A stretch of 64,000 bases of DNA from Planctomycetaceae bacterium (GTDB lineage: Bacteria; Planctomycetota; Planctomycetia; Pirellulales; Pirellulaceae). Position 1 is the first letter of the stretch; every line of letters starts with the position of its first letter. The stretch lies in assembly GCA_020638975.1 (NCBI GenBank), contig JACKHN010000015.1:88338-152337 (forward strand), given 5' to 3'. Shown here piece after piece: positions 1 through 9,186 of the stretch. A program made the translations under genes and the position numbers. Under the pieces are notes generated by a model. It was not told the origin of the DNA and did not search any database. It worked only from the letters and a program-made list of their open reading frames with translations.

Positions 1-180
1 GGTCGTGAGCGAACGTAGCTCGGCGAGTTCAGGCCAGTCGTAGACACTAAGACCTTTCTGTGACCCGACGACGACAGCTTTGCCATCGGGTGTGAAAGCC
101 GCCGCGGTGATCGGTGGTTCGGCGGCGGCCAATTTTGACGCTAAGAGCAAGCTGGCAATCGAAAGGATTCGGGCGAGCAT
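1..180 (-). CDS. Exported WD40-like protein, N-terminal fragment
   Basis: This is the first 60 codons of a gene that runs off the left edge of the window. Reading from the ATG at 180, there is a hydrophobic signal peptide (MLARILSIASLLLASKLAAA, likely cleaved after AAA or AAAE). A segment follows with the pattern ITAAAFTPDGKAVVVGSQKG and then LSVYDWPEL, which is typical of the first blade of a WD40 or similar beta-propeller. It starts 28 bp downstream of the DUF1549/DUF1553 gene on the same strand, so the two are probably co-transcribed. In planctomycetes, WD40 proteins often accompany these cytochrome-type genes. Only the N-terminus is visible, so the family call is an inference. Confidence 0.6.
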   Translation of the reverse strand, partial: MLARILSIASLLLASKLAAAEPPITAAAFTPDGKAVVVGSQKGLSVYDWPELAELRSLTT

Positions 181-208
181 AGGGGCTCATCACAACAACG
201 GCGAAGGA

Positions 209-1855
209 TCAATGATTCCAGGAGAACTCGGTGCTGTTCACCAAGATCCAGTATAGATCCTCAATTCGCTCGCTGCGATTGTCGCCTTCCGTTCCGCTCA
301 ACAGCTTTACGAAGTGGGCCTTCTCTTCGGTCGAGGGAAGCCTGGATAAAACCGTCAGATAACTCGTCTCGACGGCTTTCTCATCGGTGGGTGCCAACAC
401 CGAGATCCGTGTCGTGGCATTTATAAACGGATTCGACTTCGTGCGATCCTTTACGAGGCCTCCGTTCATCATCAACAGACGTTGTGCGATCGTGCCAGCT
501 CGGTCTTCAAACTCATCTTCGCCCGTATCGCCATAGCGTTGGATAAACTGGTTCTGCTCGTTGAACCGCTGCAACTGGGAAATGATGTGCGAATCGGCGT
601 CGATCGTCGCCAGCGAAGAGGCTTGGATAATGCCGCCGGCCATTTGTTCCGGGCGTAGACGCGTGAGGGGGAAGACAGCCCAAGCGTCCTCATGCTCTTG
701 CGTTACTTCAAAATCCGCTCGGCTGTCGAGGCGAAACGCTTTCGTGCCAGCGATCATGCGAACGAGGTGACGCAAGTCGTAATCATGTTTCACAAAATCG
801 TCGGCCAAGGTTTCCAGTCCCGCTGGAAACTCGCCATATAGCGGCATGTCATCGATCGGTTCGACCAATGGTTTGCCAAACATCATGGCCCACATCCGAT
901 TTACCATGGCTCGAGCAAAAGGCTTGTTCTGGTCGTGCGTGACCCACGCGGCAAGCTGCTCGCGCCGCGTGCCGTCTTCGGGCAAGAGTTCTGAGGCGAA
1001 TGGAGGTTGCGGCGCTATGGTCGCTTCTTCGTCCGCGTGCAAATATTTGTATTTGTAGTCTTCCTTGCCGTCGGTGACACCGAAGAGAGAGAACTCCGTG
1101 CCACCGTAGAACGCGGCCAGATGATGAAAGTCGCTTTGCATGCCACTGCGTGAATCGTCGTTGGTGCCGAGATTCATCGTTCCCAGATTATCATCGTGGC
1201 ACTGGAGGCAATCGATCCGCATGCCGAGAAAGGCGCGCGTCGTGCGTCCGGCGAGTCGGATAGCGTCGGGCTTGCCTTTGTTGTCTTCGTCCAACGTCAC
1301 GGTCAGAAAGTTCACCGACGGCGAGTTGGTCCAGATGCCTTTGTCACTGATCAGCTCGCGGACGAGTTGGTCATAAGGCTTGTTGGCGAGCAGCTGATCG
1401 CTCAACCATGTGACAAACCGCCGGCGACGAAATACGATGAATGGGCCGTTGTCCGTGCCGACATACGAGCGCGCCAATCGTTCCGCGACATAGTCCGCAT
1501 AACGACGGTCTTCGAGTATTCGTGAGACCCACCATTCCAGTCGTTGGTCGTCGGGAAGCGATTGCAGGACGCGGATCTCTTCGAGCGAGGGAATGGTGCC
1601 CGTCAATCCGAATGACAAGCGTCGTGCGACAAGCAGGTCGTCTGCGAGATTGGCGCTCGCGAGCCCCTGCTCCTGCCACGCTGCCTCGAATTCGCTGTCA
1701 ACTTGATCGAGGACGGTTCGCATCTCCGGCTGCTGATACCGTGATGGGTCGAAGGTCGTGGGATGCACGATTGGATCGTTGCTCAACAACCGAGAACCGA
1801 GCGCAATCAATCCAGCGACGCTCAACCCAACGAACAGCAGATTGCGTTGCCACAC
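209..1855 (-). CDS. DUF1549/DUF1553 (PSCyt2/PSD1-type) exported protein
   Basis: The 548-residue protein has an N-terminal membrane anchor or signal (residues about 5-22). A DUF1549-like region (about 50-260) contains a possible heme-binding motif CLQCH (C216, C219, H220). The C-terminal DUF1553-like region shows the usual HDQNKPFARAMVNRMWAMMF and HDYDLRHLVRMI blocks. Proteins of this type are very abundant in planctomycetes, sit in the periplasm or on the membrane, and their biochemical role is unproven. The partner DUF1501 gene usually found beside such genes is absent here; a WD40-like gene follows instead. The family assignment is strong and the function is unknown. Confidence 0.85.
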   Translation of the reverse strand: MWQRNLLFVGLSVAGLIALGSRLLSNDPIVHPTTFDPSRYQQPEMRTVLDQVDSEFEAAWQEQGLASANLADDLLVARRLSFGLTGTIPSLEEIRVLQSLPDDQRLEWWVSRILEDRRYADYVAERLARSYVGTDNGPFIVFRRRRFVTWLSDQLLANKPYDQLVRELISDKGIWTNSPSVNFLTVTLDEDNKGKPDAIRLAGRTTRAFLGMRIDCLQCHDDNLGTMNLGTNDDSRSGMQSDFHHLAAFYGGTEFSLFGVTDGKEDYKYKYLHADEEATIAPQPPFASELLPEDGTRREQLAAWVTHDQNKPFARAMVNRMWAMMFGKPLVEPIDDMPLYGEFPAGLETLADDFVKHDYDLRHLVRMIAGTKAFRLDSRADFEVTQEHEDAWAVFPLTRLRPEQMAGGIIQASSLATIDADSHIISQLQRFNEQNQFIQRYGDTGEDEFEDRAGTIAQRLLMMNGGLVKDRTKSNPFINATTRISVLAPTDEKAVETSYLTVLSRLPSTEEKAHFVKLLSGTEGDNRSERIEDLYWILVNSTEFSWNH

Positions 1856-2134
1856 GAGTCAGACTCCTTGGCGAGAAAGATCAAAGCTTTTTTGAAACGA
1901 CCTGGGGGACAAAGTGGGTACTAGTCGGTGCAGGCTTATTGAAAGATACCCGCCGCCGCCATCTTTAGTTTCGCCGATGACGGCCACCAAACTACATTCG
2001 ACTTGTTCCCTAACTTAAATGGAAGCCTGAATTTGCAACCGCAGCCCGAATTGCCTACGATCACCGACAATGGCCGCCCTGGTCACCCGATTCCCACCGG
2101 CGAGCATTGCGACGCTCTTAGCCAAGGTAACACG

Positions 2135-3595
2135 ATGTCGACCAGCGAACCTCCCCGTGGGGAGCTAACTCCGCCAGAAGATGGCCACAACTCGACATCC
2201 GACAGCCCATCTGAGGTGGATTCCCAGTCCGCTGTAGGAGTTTTCGAGAACGCCCCCCCTCCGGTTCGTGTCTTCACCGCAGAAGGAATTGAGGAAGAGA
2301 TCGCAGTCGTGGACGAACGGAGCTTACCCGTTAAGGCTTGGCAATCGGTCTGCTCAAGCATCGAGTGGATGTTTGGCTTGGCGAGTGTAATCGCCGGACT
2401 GGCCCTGCTGGCATCCATTCCAATCGTTCAGTTCTTGTCGCTCGGATATTTGCTGGAAGTCAGCGGACGGATCACTCGCACCGGAAAGCTTCGCGAAGGA
2501 TTCATCGGCATCCGGCCTGCCGCTCGGCTGGGCAGCATCGTTCTGGGGACTTGGCTGATGTTGTGGCCGATTCGACTCGTATCGAGTTACTGGCATTCGT
2601 CCTATCTCATCGATCCCACCAGCGGACAAACTGCGGCATGGCGAATTGGATTGTTGATCTTCACGGCGGTGATGGTCGGCCACATCCTGCTCGCCTGGAC
2701 ATGTGGCGGCAAGATTCGTCACTTCTTCTGGCCGCTGCTGGCTCCGCTGTTCTTCGGCATGTGGTTGCTGAGAAAAGTTGTGTCGAGTACTCGGCTGCGT
2801 CCCATTGTGGGGCCCGTGGTTGGCACATTTTCGAAGCGGCTTTTGAAGGACTTAACAACCGTTCCGCCGCTTACATCGTGGTTTCCACCAGCAATCTTTT
2901 GGTCGAATCTTCGGCGTGGCGGTCTGTATAGCACGGCGCGTGATGCAGTGTGGGACTACGCTGTCAACCTGCGTGCCCCCTATTTCTTCTGGCTCGGTCT
3001 CCGTGGCTTCGCTGGCGCAATTACGTGGCTGTTCGTCCCTGTCATGATGATAATCGCCATGACCAACTTTCAGTTGGAGAACGAGGAAGCAGCCCGCGGA
3101 CTTGGCGGACTATCCGCGTTTTTTGGTTCCATCTTACTGGCGGCGGTGGTTCTGTATTTGCCCTTCTTGCAAGCTCACTTTGCGGCTGAGAATCGATTCG
3201 TTGCGATGTTCGAGATTGGCGAGGTACGCCGCAAGTTCCAACGAGCTCCTATCGCCTTCTGGTTCTCGTTGCTTATCACGCTTGGATTCTCATTGCCGCT
3301 GTACCTGCTGAAAGTCGAGTACGTGCCGCGCGAGACGGTGTGGCTCCCGAGTGTTGTGTTCGTCATCTTCATCTTGCCGGCGCGGATCATCACTGGCTGG
3401 GCGTTGGCAAGAGCCGAGAAGCGAGAACAGCCGCGATATTTCCTGTTCCGATGGGGAGCCAGACTTGGTAGCTTGCCGCTGGTGCTGTTCTACGCATTCA
3501 TTGCGTTCTTTACGCAGTTTCTGTCGTGGTACGGATCGTACAGCCTCTTCGAGCAACACGCCTTTCTTACTCCCGTGCCCTTCTTAGGGCTCTAG
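2135..3595 (+). CDS. Multi-pass membrane protein of unknown function
   Basis: I chose the ATG at 2135 because AAGG lies about 8 bp upstream; an upstream TTG at 2003 would add 44 residues of poor composition. The 486-residue product begins with an acidic, Ser/Pro-rich cytoplasmic tail of about 95 residues. About seven hydrophobic segments follow (starting with FGLASVIAGLALLASIPIVQ and ending with LGSLPLVLFYAFIAFFTQFL). The motif LSLGYLLEVSGRI, with SLGYLL just after the first helix, resembles planctomycete DUF4013-like membrane proteins, but I cannot name the family with confidence. It is convergent with the next gene, and an inverted repeat fills the space between them. Confidence 0.75.
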   Translation: MSTSEPPRGELTPPEDGHNSTSDSPSEVDSQSAVGVFENAPPPVRVFTAEGIEEEIAVVDERSLPVKAWQSVCSSIEWMFGLASVIAGLALLASIPIVQFLSLGYLLEVSGRITRTGKLREGFIGIRPAARLGSIVLGTWLMLWPIRLVSSYWHSSYLIDPTSGQTAAWRIGLLIFTAVMVGHILLAWTCGGKIRHFFWPLLAPLFFGMWLLRKVVSSTRLRPIVGPVVGTFSKRLLKDLTTVPPLTSWFPPAIFWSNLRRGGLYSTARDAVWDYAVNLRAPYFFWLGLRGFAGAITWLFVPVMMIIAMTNFQLENEEAARGLGGLSAFFGSILLAAVVLYLPFLQAHFAAENRFVAMFEIGEVRRKFQRAPIAFWFSLLITLGFSLPLYLLKVEYVPRETVWLPSVVFVIFILPARIITGWALARAEKREQPRYFLFRWGARLGSLPLVLFYAFIAFFTQFLSWYGSYSLFEQHAFLTPVPFLGL

Positions 3596-3626
3596 GGACC
3601 GGATCAACAATAACTTTTTCTTTCGC

Positions 3627-3680
3627 GTAGGGTCCGCTGTGCGGACCTCAGGGATTCCTGGTCCGCACAGCGGACCCTAC
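3627..3680. repeat. Nested palindrome, family A (GGTCCGCTGTGCGGACC)
   Basis: A perfect 20-bp inverted repeat (3627-3646 against 3661-3680, outermost bases GTAG/CTAC) is separated by a 14-bp spacer. Each arm is itself a hairpin, GGTCCGC-TGT-GCGGACC. It lies between convergent genes. A second copy of the family is at 57410-57463 with identical arms but a different spacer. Confidence 0.9.
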
Positions 3681-3749
3681 TCTTGAAATATCGAAGTTAT
3701 TTCTGACTTATTCCTAGGAGAAAATGGCGATGCGAGTCGCCTGATCGTG

Positions 3750-4814
3750 TTACCCGCGTCGCGGCGAGATCCATAGAAATGCTTGGCCCGCTTCGTCAAG
3801 CCGTACCTCGCTCTTGAGCTGCGCTTGAAACAGGACTTGATCGAGGACGCGAAGGTACTGCACTCGTTTTTTCGGGAACGAGACCTTCACGGCAGTTACA
3901 TCGATCTGCTCGCGTGCCATTCCGTTGTGATCGAATAAGAACGGTGTTTCGACGCGACCTTGAATCGCGTTGATCGCCTCCGAGAGTGCCGTCTCCTTAA
4001 TTTCGACGGTCAGGTACTCGTAAAGCTTGGGAGCCGCTTGCCGCGGCTCGGCCTGAGGCGGCCATCCGATCGGCCAGGACTCGGTTACTTCACGAACGTC
4101 CGAGATCACCATGCGGACCTTTCCGCCACGCGGCTTATCGGGCGATAGAACAAGTCCTAATGGTCGAAGCGTCGCTGCCAGTGACGTACCCGCGCTTAAG
4201 CCGTTGAGTTCGTCGAGTACGGTCTCGTTGCGTGCGAAGGCTCGGCGGGCGTCGGTTGTTACCGACGATTCCATAGCGAGGCTTTGCACAATCTTGCGAG
4301 CGACGTCGCCTGCGCGAATCCCTTTCGTATCGAAGTTGATCGGGGTCGACAGTTGCTTGTCAAACTCGACCAACTCGTCTGCCGTCAAGCCGAACGCCGC
4401 CTTCGATGTCGTCAGCCCATCGATTCCGTCATCTTGAAGCTTCTCGATCCACTTCGCGATCCCCGCTCGATCGCTCAAGCTGAACTTCGCATAAGGAAGC
4501 GCGAGTTGATTGTTGGCCATCAGGATACCGACGACGTGATACGAGGGCGATTCTTCCGTGCCACGATTCGTCACTTCGGTTTTGTCGCCGGGCCTGCCGC
4601 TTCGAATACGCAGTCCGGATTGATCGAGATCTTTCAGGGCCTCAATCCAACGCTGAGCCCCAGACACTGGAAAGCCACCGTCGGTGATCAGCTCGAACGA
4701 AACAGGTGGTCCGGCCATCGCCAATGACCGCCCCGCCACAACGAAGGCAAAAACAATCGATGCGATACGGTATCGGCCCGAAATTCGGATACGGTGTAGA
4801 CGCGAACTCTCCAT
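3750..4814 (-). CDS. Exported hypothetical protein
   Basis: The 354-residue product has a signal peptide (about residues 17-34, IASIVFAFVVAGRSLAMAG). The mature part has no cysteines or motifs that I recognise. The C-terminal 80 residues (LYEYLTVEIKETALSEAINA and on) look like a small alpha/beta module of the kind seen in secretin or STN N-domains, which is a weak impression only. The start is uncertain because no clear Shine-Dalgarno is seen. It is an independent transcription unit, convergent with the membrane protein and tandem with the Rieske gene upstream. Confidence 0.65.
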   Translation of the reverse strand: MESSRLHRIRISGRYRIASIVFAFVVAGRSLAMAGPPVSFELITDGGFPVSGAQRWIEALKDLDQSGLRIRSGRPGDKTEVTNRGTEESPSYHVVGILMANNQLALPYAKFSLSDRAGIAKWIEKLQDDGIDGLTTSKAAFGLTADELVEFDKQLSTPINFDTKGIRAGDVARKIVQSLAMESSVTTDARRAFARNETVLDELNGLSAGTSLAATLRPLGLVLSPDKPRGGKVRMVISDVREVTESWPIGWPPQAEPRQAAPKLYEYLTVEIKETALSEAINAIQGRVETPFLFDHNGMAREQIDVTAVKVSFPKKRVQYLRVLDQVLFQAQLKSEVRLDEAGQAFLWISPRRG

Positions 4815-4958
4815 AAGTTGAGTATAGCATTTGGCAGAGAGCCATCTTCCGCCTTAATCGCTCATAGCCCGAAGTCTCGACTGCCACTTGGGTTTCGAAT
4901 CATCGAGGCCTTTGCGTTCCGCTCAGCATTCGACAACTGCCAGCTCTGCCGATAGGAG

Positions 4959-5750
4959 TTAATTGATCCTGGTTTGGAGCCATTTTTTGTCAACTTCACT
5001 GAGCTTTTCGATCGGGACATCGACGAACTTGCCATTGTCGGCGCGTTTCAGCTTAACGCGACCATTGGTGGAGCTTATGAAATAGGCCTTGACCTTGTAC
5101 GTGCCGGTAGAATCTGACCACTCTCGCAAGGCTTCTTCCGACTTCTTTGGTACTGCTTTCTCGCTCTTCGTGGAAGTCGTTGAATCTTTTCCCTTCGTTT
5201 GTTCTTGTGTGCTAGTAGAGCTATTAGTCGTCGAAGCTGTCGTTTTCACCGCGATGAAACTCCCGACATCGTCCCACTTGGCTTCGGAGAATTGCTTGTT
5301 GGGGTCAACCTGCACGATTCCCTTGTCGTCAACGGCAATCCCGAACCGGACCAGGCCCTGGCGAACCGGGCCGCTGAGTGGTTTTCCCGCAGGGTCAAAG
5401 ACCGCATCGTGGCCCGTGCAGGTGATTCGCTTGGGATCCTTTGTGTTGCGAAGCAGGTAATTCTGTTTGTGAGGGCAAGTGGCAATGGTGGCAAAAAGAC
5501 GGCCCTCATGCCGCGTCACGAAGAAATTGTGCTGGACGTATTCCTCCGAGATTTCGTCCTTGGTGTAGTCCTTCAGGGCACCGACCGGGATAGGGTCGTT
5601 CCAGTCGGCCAGAACCCGGGGCGATGTCGCCGCGCACGCGAGTGCGCAACCGGAACAAATGCCGAGCACCCGTCTACGTGTCGGGAGCGACGACTGGAGT
5701 GAGTTCTCGCACGGATGAATCGAAGTGGGTACTTGCTTGCTGGTTTCCAT
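4959..5750 (-). CDS. Tat-exported Rieske [2Fe-2S] protein with C-terminal SHD1 domain
   Basis: I chose the ATG at 5750 because GAGGA lies 8 bp upstream; an upstream in-frame ATG at 5858 lacks support. The 263-residue protein has a twin-arginine signal (TRRRVLG, residues 24-30) followed by a Cys/Ala-rich hydrophobic stretch. A Rieske fold has its cluster ligands in C92-P-H94 and C111-T-G-H114, with FDPAGKPLSGPVRQGL after it as in Rieske ferredoxins. A Ser/Thr/Lys-rich linker (about 160-205) leads to a C-terminal SHD1-like module (VKLKRADNGKFVDVPIEKLS). An electron-transfer role outside the cytoplasm follows from the Rieske motif; the reason for the SHD1 domain, common in planctomycete exported proteins, is unknown. 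Confidence 0.85.
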   Translation of the reverse strand: METSKQVPTSIHPCENSLQSSLPTRRRVLGICSGCALACAATSPRVLADWNDPIPVGALKDYTKDEISEEYVQHNFFVTRHEGRLFATIATCPHKQNYLLRNTKDPKRITCTGHDAVFDPAGKPLSGPVRQGLVRFGIAVDDKGIVQVDPNKQFSEAKWDDVGSFIAVKTTASTTNSSTSTQEQTKGKDSTTSTKSEKAVPKKSEEALREWSDSTGTYKVKAYFISSTNGRVKLKRADNGKFVDVPIEKLSEVDKKWLQTRIN

Positions 5751-5893
5751 ATTCACGTCCTCGGCAAGTTGCGTCTCGATGACAGTGGCCGTCCGGGGGA
5801 AATATAGGGTGAAAGGGCTGAGCGACAGAACGGACAACCACATCATAACTAACATCATCCTACCCGATTGGCGATCAGGAATCGATCAAGGCG

Positions 5894-6048
5894 GAAAGAT
5901 GTTCAGGGCTTTTCATTTGCTGAAGTTACACAAGATGTACGACGGGCCTCCGAGCCCGTCGAATAACGACTTAGATTCATCGACTGGCTCGGAGGCCCGT
6001 CGTACAAACCTCTCAATTTGAAAAACAGAAAGGCCCTAGAAAGATGTT
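5894..6048. repeat. MITE-like element, CAGGGCTTTTC family, copy 1
   Basis: The element body (about 5904-6036) begins CAGGGCTTTTCATTTG and ends AAACAGAAAGGCCCT, a decayed terminal inverted repeat. Its centre (5938-6004) is a nested palindrome, GTACGACGGGCCTCCGAGCC and its inverted partner. The 10-mer GAAAGATGTT occurs directly on both sides (5894-5903 and about 6039-6048), which looks like a target-site duplication. A better preserved copy is at 18208-18342. Confidence 0.75.
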
Positions 6049-6049
6049 C

Positions 6050-6446
6050 AGGGCTTTTCGGTTTTTCAAACGGTGTGGTTTGCAACCCGAAGCGTCAGTT
6101 TTGAAGTTGCGTTATTTGATTTAGGGGCAAGGCCCGGTCCGATTATCTAGCCAGCCCGGCGGGCTGGGTATCGACAAGAACAAAGAATCGCAGGGCCGAC
6201 GGCCCGACCGTTTGCTTGGACTGCCTAGGTCGGTTGCAAATGGCCGGACCTTCGGCCCTCACGAACGATTTCGCCTAACACCCAGCCCTTCGGGCTGGGC
6301 TAGGCAAATTGCTGGGCCTATGGCCAGGCGGAACGCGAAGAGCGCAACTTCAAAAAGCGTCAGCGAGGCGAACACCGTGAAATCCTCACTTACGTTTCGG
6401 GTTTCGATTCCTGGTGACTACCTAAATTGAAAAACCGAAAAGCGCG
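6050..6446. repeat. Composite palindromic element of about 0.4 kb
   Basis: The ends are a perfect 17-bp inverted repeat (GCTTTTCGGTTTTTCAA at 6053-6069 and its complement at 6427-6443). An inner inverted pair (CAGTTTTGAAGTTGCG near 6096-6111 and its imperfect complement near 6342-6358) lies inside it. Between these are at least four GC-rich hairpins, for example CCAGCCCGGCGGGCTGG (6151-6167), GGGCCGACGGCCC (6193-6205), GGCCGGACCTTCGGCC (6242-6257) and CCCAGCCCTTCGGGCTGGG (6281-6299). I see no protein-coding sequence in it. It starts with the same CAGGGCTTTTC as the neighbouring MITE-like element. Confidence 0.7.
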
Positions 6447-6645
6447 AGGGATGATGTTGAGTCTTACTGGACAGCGGTCGCAACTCAATGAACGTTACAC
6501 GGGATTGTTGGCTCAAAGAGGACACGACTCGCAAGGGCGACGCGAGTTTCACATAATGGTTCGCAGCGGAAAGTATCGACGCGCCGTAGTAGAGTGCAAA
6601 CGCCAATCAACCCCACCAGCAAAAGCCACCACGGAACTATTGAAC

Positions 6646-8997
6646 ATGAAGCCTATCTCCAAGTTGCTATTGATTTTGTTGGCGGTGTCCACTTTGGTCG
6701 CCGAGAAATGCGTGCTCGCCGAACCCCAAGGCGAACTGTCCTTCACCATCGAGCGAACAGTCGCCCACAGCGGCTTCGATGGCACGAAGTGTTGGGTTCA
6801 CGCGCGAGCGGGAGCGATCCCTCCCGGCCAACCGGGAAACGACTCACAAGAACCGCTCGTGGTGATGACAATGCAAAAGCTGTTGCTGAGTGGCTCGGAC
6901 GTGTTCTACGCACTGAACGAAACTCGCTCGTCGGACTTAGGCAAGTCCTGGACTAAGCCTCACGAGCACGACTCGTTCGCACGTCAGGTGGTTGGACTGG
7001 AATCCGAGAAGCTTCCGACGGGCGCGTCGATCGCGCCGCATCTCCTCCAAGCGGGCGACGAAACGACGGTCTGCGATTTTACTCCGCAATGGCACGCGGC
7101 CAGCCAGCGGTTGCTGGGGCTTGGTCACACCGTCTGGTATCGCGACAACCGAGTGATGCACGTGCGTCCGCGAGGAATCGCTTATGCCGTGTACGATGCG
7201 TCCACGAAACAGTGGGCCGCTTGGAACACCGTCGATCTACCTGCCGAGTTGAAATTTCAGTGCGCCGGTTCGGGCAGCGTGCAGCGCGTCGAGCTGCCGG
7301 GCGGCGATGTGCTGATTCCGATCTACTTCAAAGAGCCGACACAGACGCAGTACTCGGTGACTGTCGTTCGATGCCGCTTCGATGGTCGCACACTGGATTA
7401 TATCGAACACGGTGACGAGTTGACCGTTCCGATCAAACGCGGGCTGTACGAACCGTCGCTCACGCGATTTCAAGGAAGGTATTATCTGACGATGCGGAAC
7501 GATGACCACGGATACGTCAGTGTGAGCGACGATGGGCTACACTTCACACCACAACGCCAGTGGACATTCGACGATGGCAGTGACTTGGGCAATTACAACA
7601 CACAGCAGCATTGGGTGACGCACAGCGATGGATTGTATTTGGTGTATACACGCCGCGGGGCAGACAACGACCACGTCTTTCGACATCGCGCGCCGCTGTT
7701 TATCGCCCGCGTCGATCCTGACAAGCTGCACGTCATTCGCTCAACGGAGCAGGTACTTGTGCCCGAACGCGGCGCACGGCTCGGTAACTTTGGCGTTGTC
7801 GAAGTGTCGCCTAACGAGACATGGGTCACCGTCACCGAATGGATGCAACCCGCTGGCGTCGAGAAACACGGCAGCGACAACAGCGTCTTCGTGGCCAAGC
7901 TGAACTGGAATCGACCGAGCCAACTCGTTAAACAATTCGACGCGTGGGACACCATCAAGACATACTTCTCACCGCCGCAGCCTTGGCGGGGAAAGTTTGG
8001 CAGCTACAAATCGCCCCTCGAGTTTGCTGACGGCACAAAGGCACAAACACCGGCCGATTGGCAGCGTCGCCGCGAGGAGATCGTTAACGAGTGGGAAGAT
8101 CTACTAGGCAAGTGGCCGCCGCTGATCACCGAGCCGGAAGTGGAAGTCCTCGAATCGACACGTCGCGAGAACTTTACGCAACATCGGATTCGCTTCAACT
8201 GGACGCCGAACGAGAAGACGACGGGCTACTTGCTGATTCCCGATGGCGATGCACCGCATCCAGCCATCGTGACGGTGTACTACGAGCCCGAGACGGCGAT
8301 TGGGCTGGGCAATGCGAACCGCGATTTCGCACTGCAACTTGCACGTCGCGGCTTCGTGGCCTTATCGATTGGCACGACCGAAACCAGCGAAGCGAAGACG
8401 TACGCAACCTACTATCCCAGTATCGAGGACGCTCAGGTCGAACCGCTGTCGATGCTCGGTTGTGCGGCGGCCAACGCCTGGCATGTGTTGGCCGATCGGC
8501 CAGAAGTAGACAGTCAGCGGGTGGGGATCGTCGGCCATTCGTATGGTGGCAAGTGGGCGATGTTCGCCTCGTGTCTGTTCGACAAGTTTGCTTGCGCTGC
8601 CTGGTCGGACCCAGGCATCGTGTTTGACGAAGCTCGGCCCAGCGTCAACTACTGGGAGCCGTGGTATCTCGGCTATCACCCTCAACCTTGGCGGACTCGC
8701 GGTCTCATCACGGAAGACAACCCGGCGCGCGGCGTTTACCCAACACTCACTGCGACCGGACACGACCTGCACGAATTGCACGCGCTGATGGCGCCGCGCC
8801 CCTTCCTCGTATCGGGCGGTGCCGAAGATCCACCTCGACGCTGGGAAGCGCTCAACCACACGATCGAAGTCAATCGTCTGCTCGGTCACGAAAACCGAGT
8901 CGCCATGACCAATCGGCCTGATCACGCGCCGAATGACGATTCGAACGAAGTGATCTATTCTTTCTTTGAGCACTTCTTGAAATCGCCTGCTGAATAG
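6646..8997 (+). CDS. Exported sialidase-like propeller fused to alpha/beta hydrolase
   Basis: I chose the ATG at 6646 because it starts a clear signal peptide (MKPISKLLLILLAVSTLVA); the longer reading frame to 6427 would run through the repeat element. Residues about 30-420 look like a sialidase/glycosyl-hydrolase-type beta-propeller, with Asp-box-like blocks such as SSDLGKSWTKP and VSDDGLHFTP. Residues about 440-783 form an alpha/beta hydrolase of the acetylxylan-esterase type, with nucleophile S632 in GHSYGG and a likely catalytic His in RPDHAPND. The whole probably acts on acylated polysaccharides outside the cytoplasm, but the substrate cannot be told from the sequence. Two more exported carbohydrate-type enzymes follow on the opposite strand. 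Confidence 0.8.
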   Translation: MKPISKLLLILLAVSTLVAEKCVLAEPQGELSFTIERTVAHSGFDGTKCWVHARAGAIPPGQPGNDSQEPLVVMTMQKLLLSGSDVFYALNETRSSDLGKSWTKPHEHDSFARQVVGLESEKLPTGASIAPHLLQAGDETTVCDFTPQWHAASQRLLGLGHTVWYRDNRVMHVRPRGIAYAVYDASTKQWAAWNTVDLPAELKFQCAGSGSVQRVELPGGDVLIPIYFKEPTQTQYSVTVVRCRFDGRTLDYIEHGDELTVPIKRGLYEPSLTRFQGRYYLTMRNDDHGYVSVSDDGLHFTPQRQWTFDDGSDLGNYNTQQHWVTHSDGLYLVYTRRGADNDHVFRHRAPLFIARVDPDKLHVIRSTEQVLVPERGARLGNFGVVEVSPNETWVTVTEWMQPAGVEKHGSDNSVFVAKLNWNRPSQLVKQFDAWDTIKTYFSPPQPWRGKFGSYKSPLEFADGTKAQTPADWQRRREEIVNEWEDLLGKWPPLITEPEVEVLESTRRENFTQHRIRFNWTPNEKTTGYLLIPDGDAPHPAIVTVYYEPETAIGLGNANRDFALQLARRGFVALSIGTTETSEAKTYATYYPSIEDAQVEPLSMLGCAAANAWHVLADRPEVDSQRVGIVGHSYGGKWAMFASCLFDKFACAAWSDPGIVFDEARPSVNYWEPWYLGYHPQPWRTRGLITEDNPARGVYPTLTATGHDLHELHALMAPRPFLVSGGAEDPPRRWEALNHTIEVNRLLGHENRVAMTNRPDHAPNDDSNEVIYSFFEHFLKSPAE

Positions 8998-9186
8998 CAT
9001 TGATTGTGCGGACGCTTGCATTGTTTATCTACACCTGTTTGCAGTGTTGGCGGGTCAGCAAACGCTACAACACAGAGGCGCAGACTAATCATTCGCCAAC
9101 ACGACTCGGCGTTCTCTGCTCCGCTACGCTTTCAGACTCGACGTTCAAGCTCGGCGAGCGTTCAGGTCGATTACGAGTGGACGCCG

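Noticed and set aside
6427..6645. N-terminal extension of the sialidase-esterase gene
   Set aside because: The extension lies in a terminal inverted repeat and the signal peptide starts at 6646.
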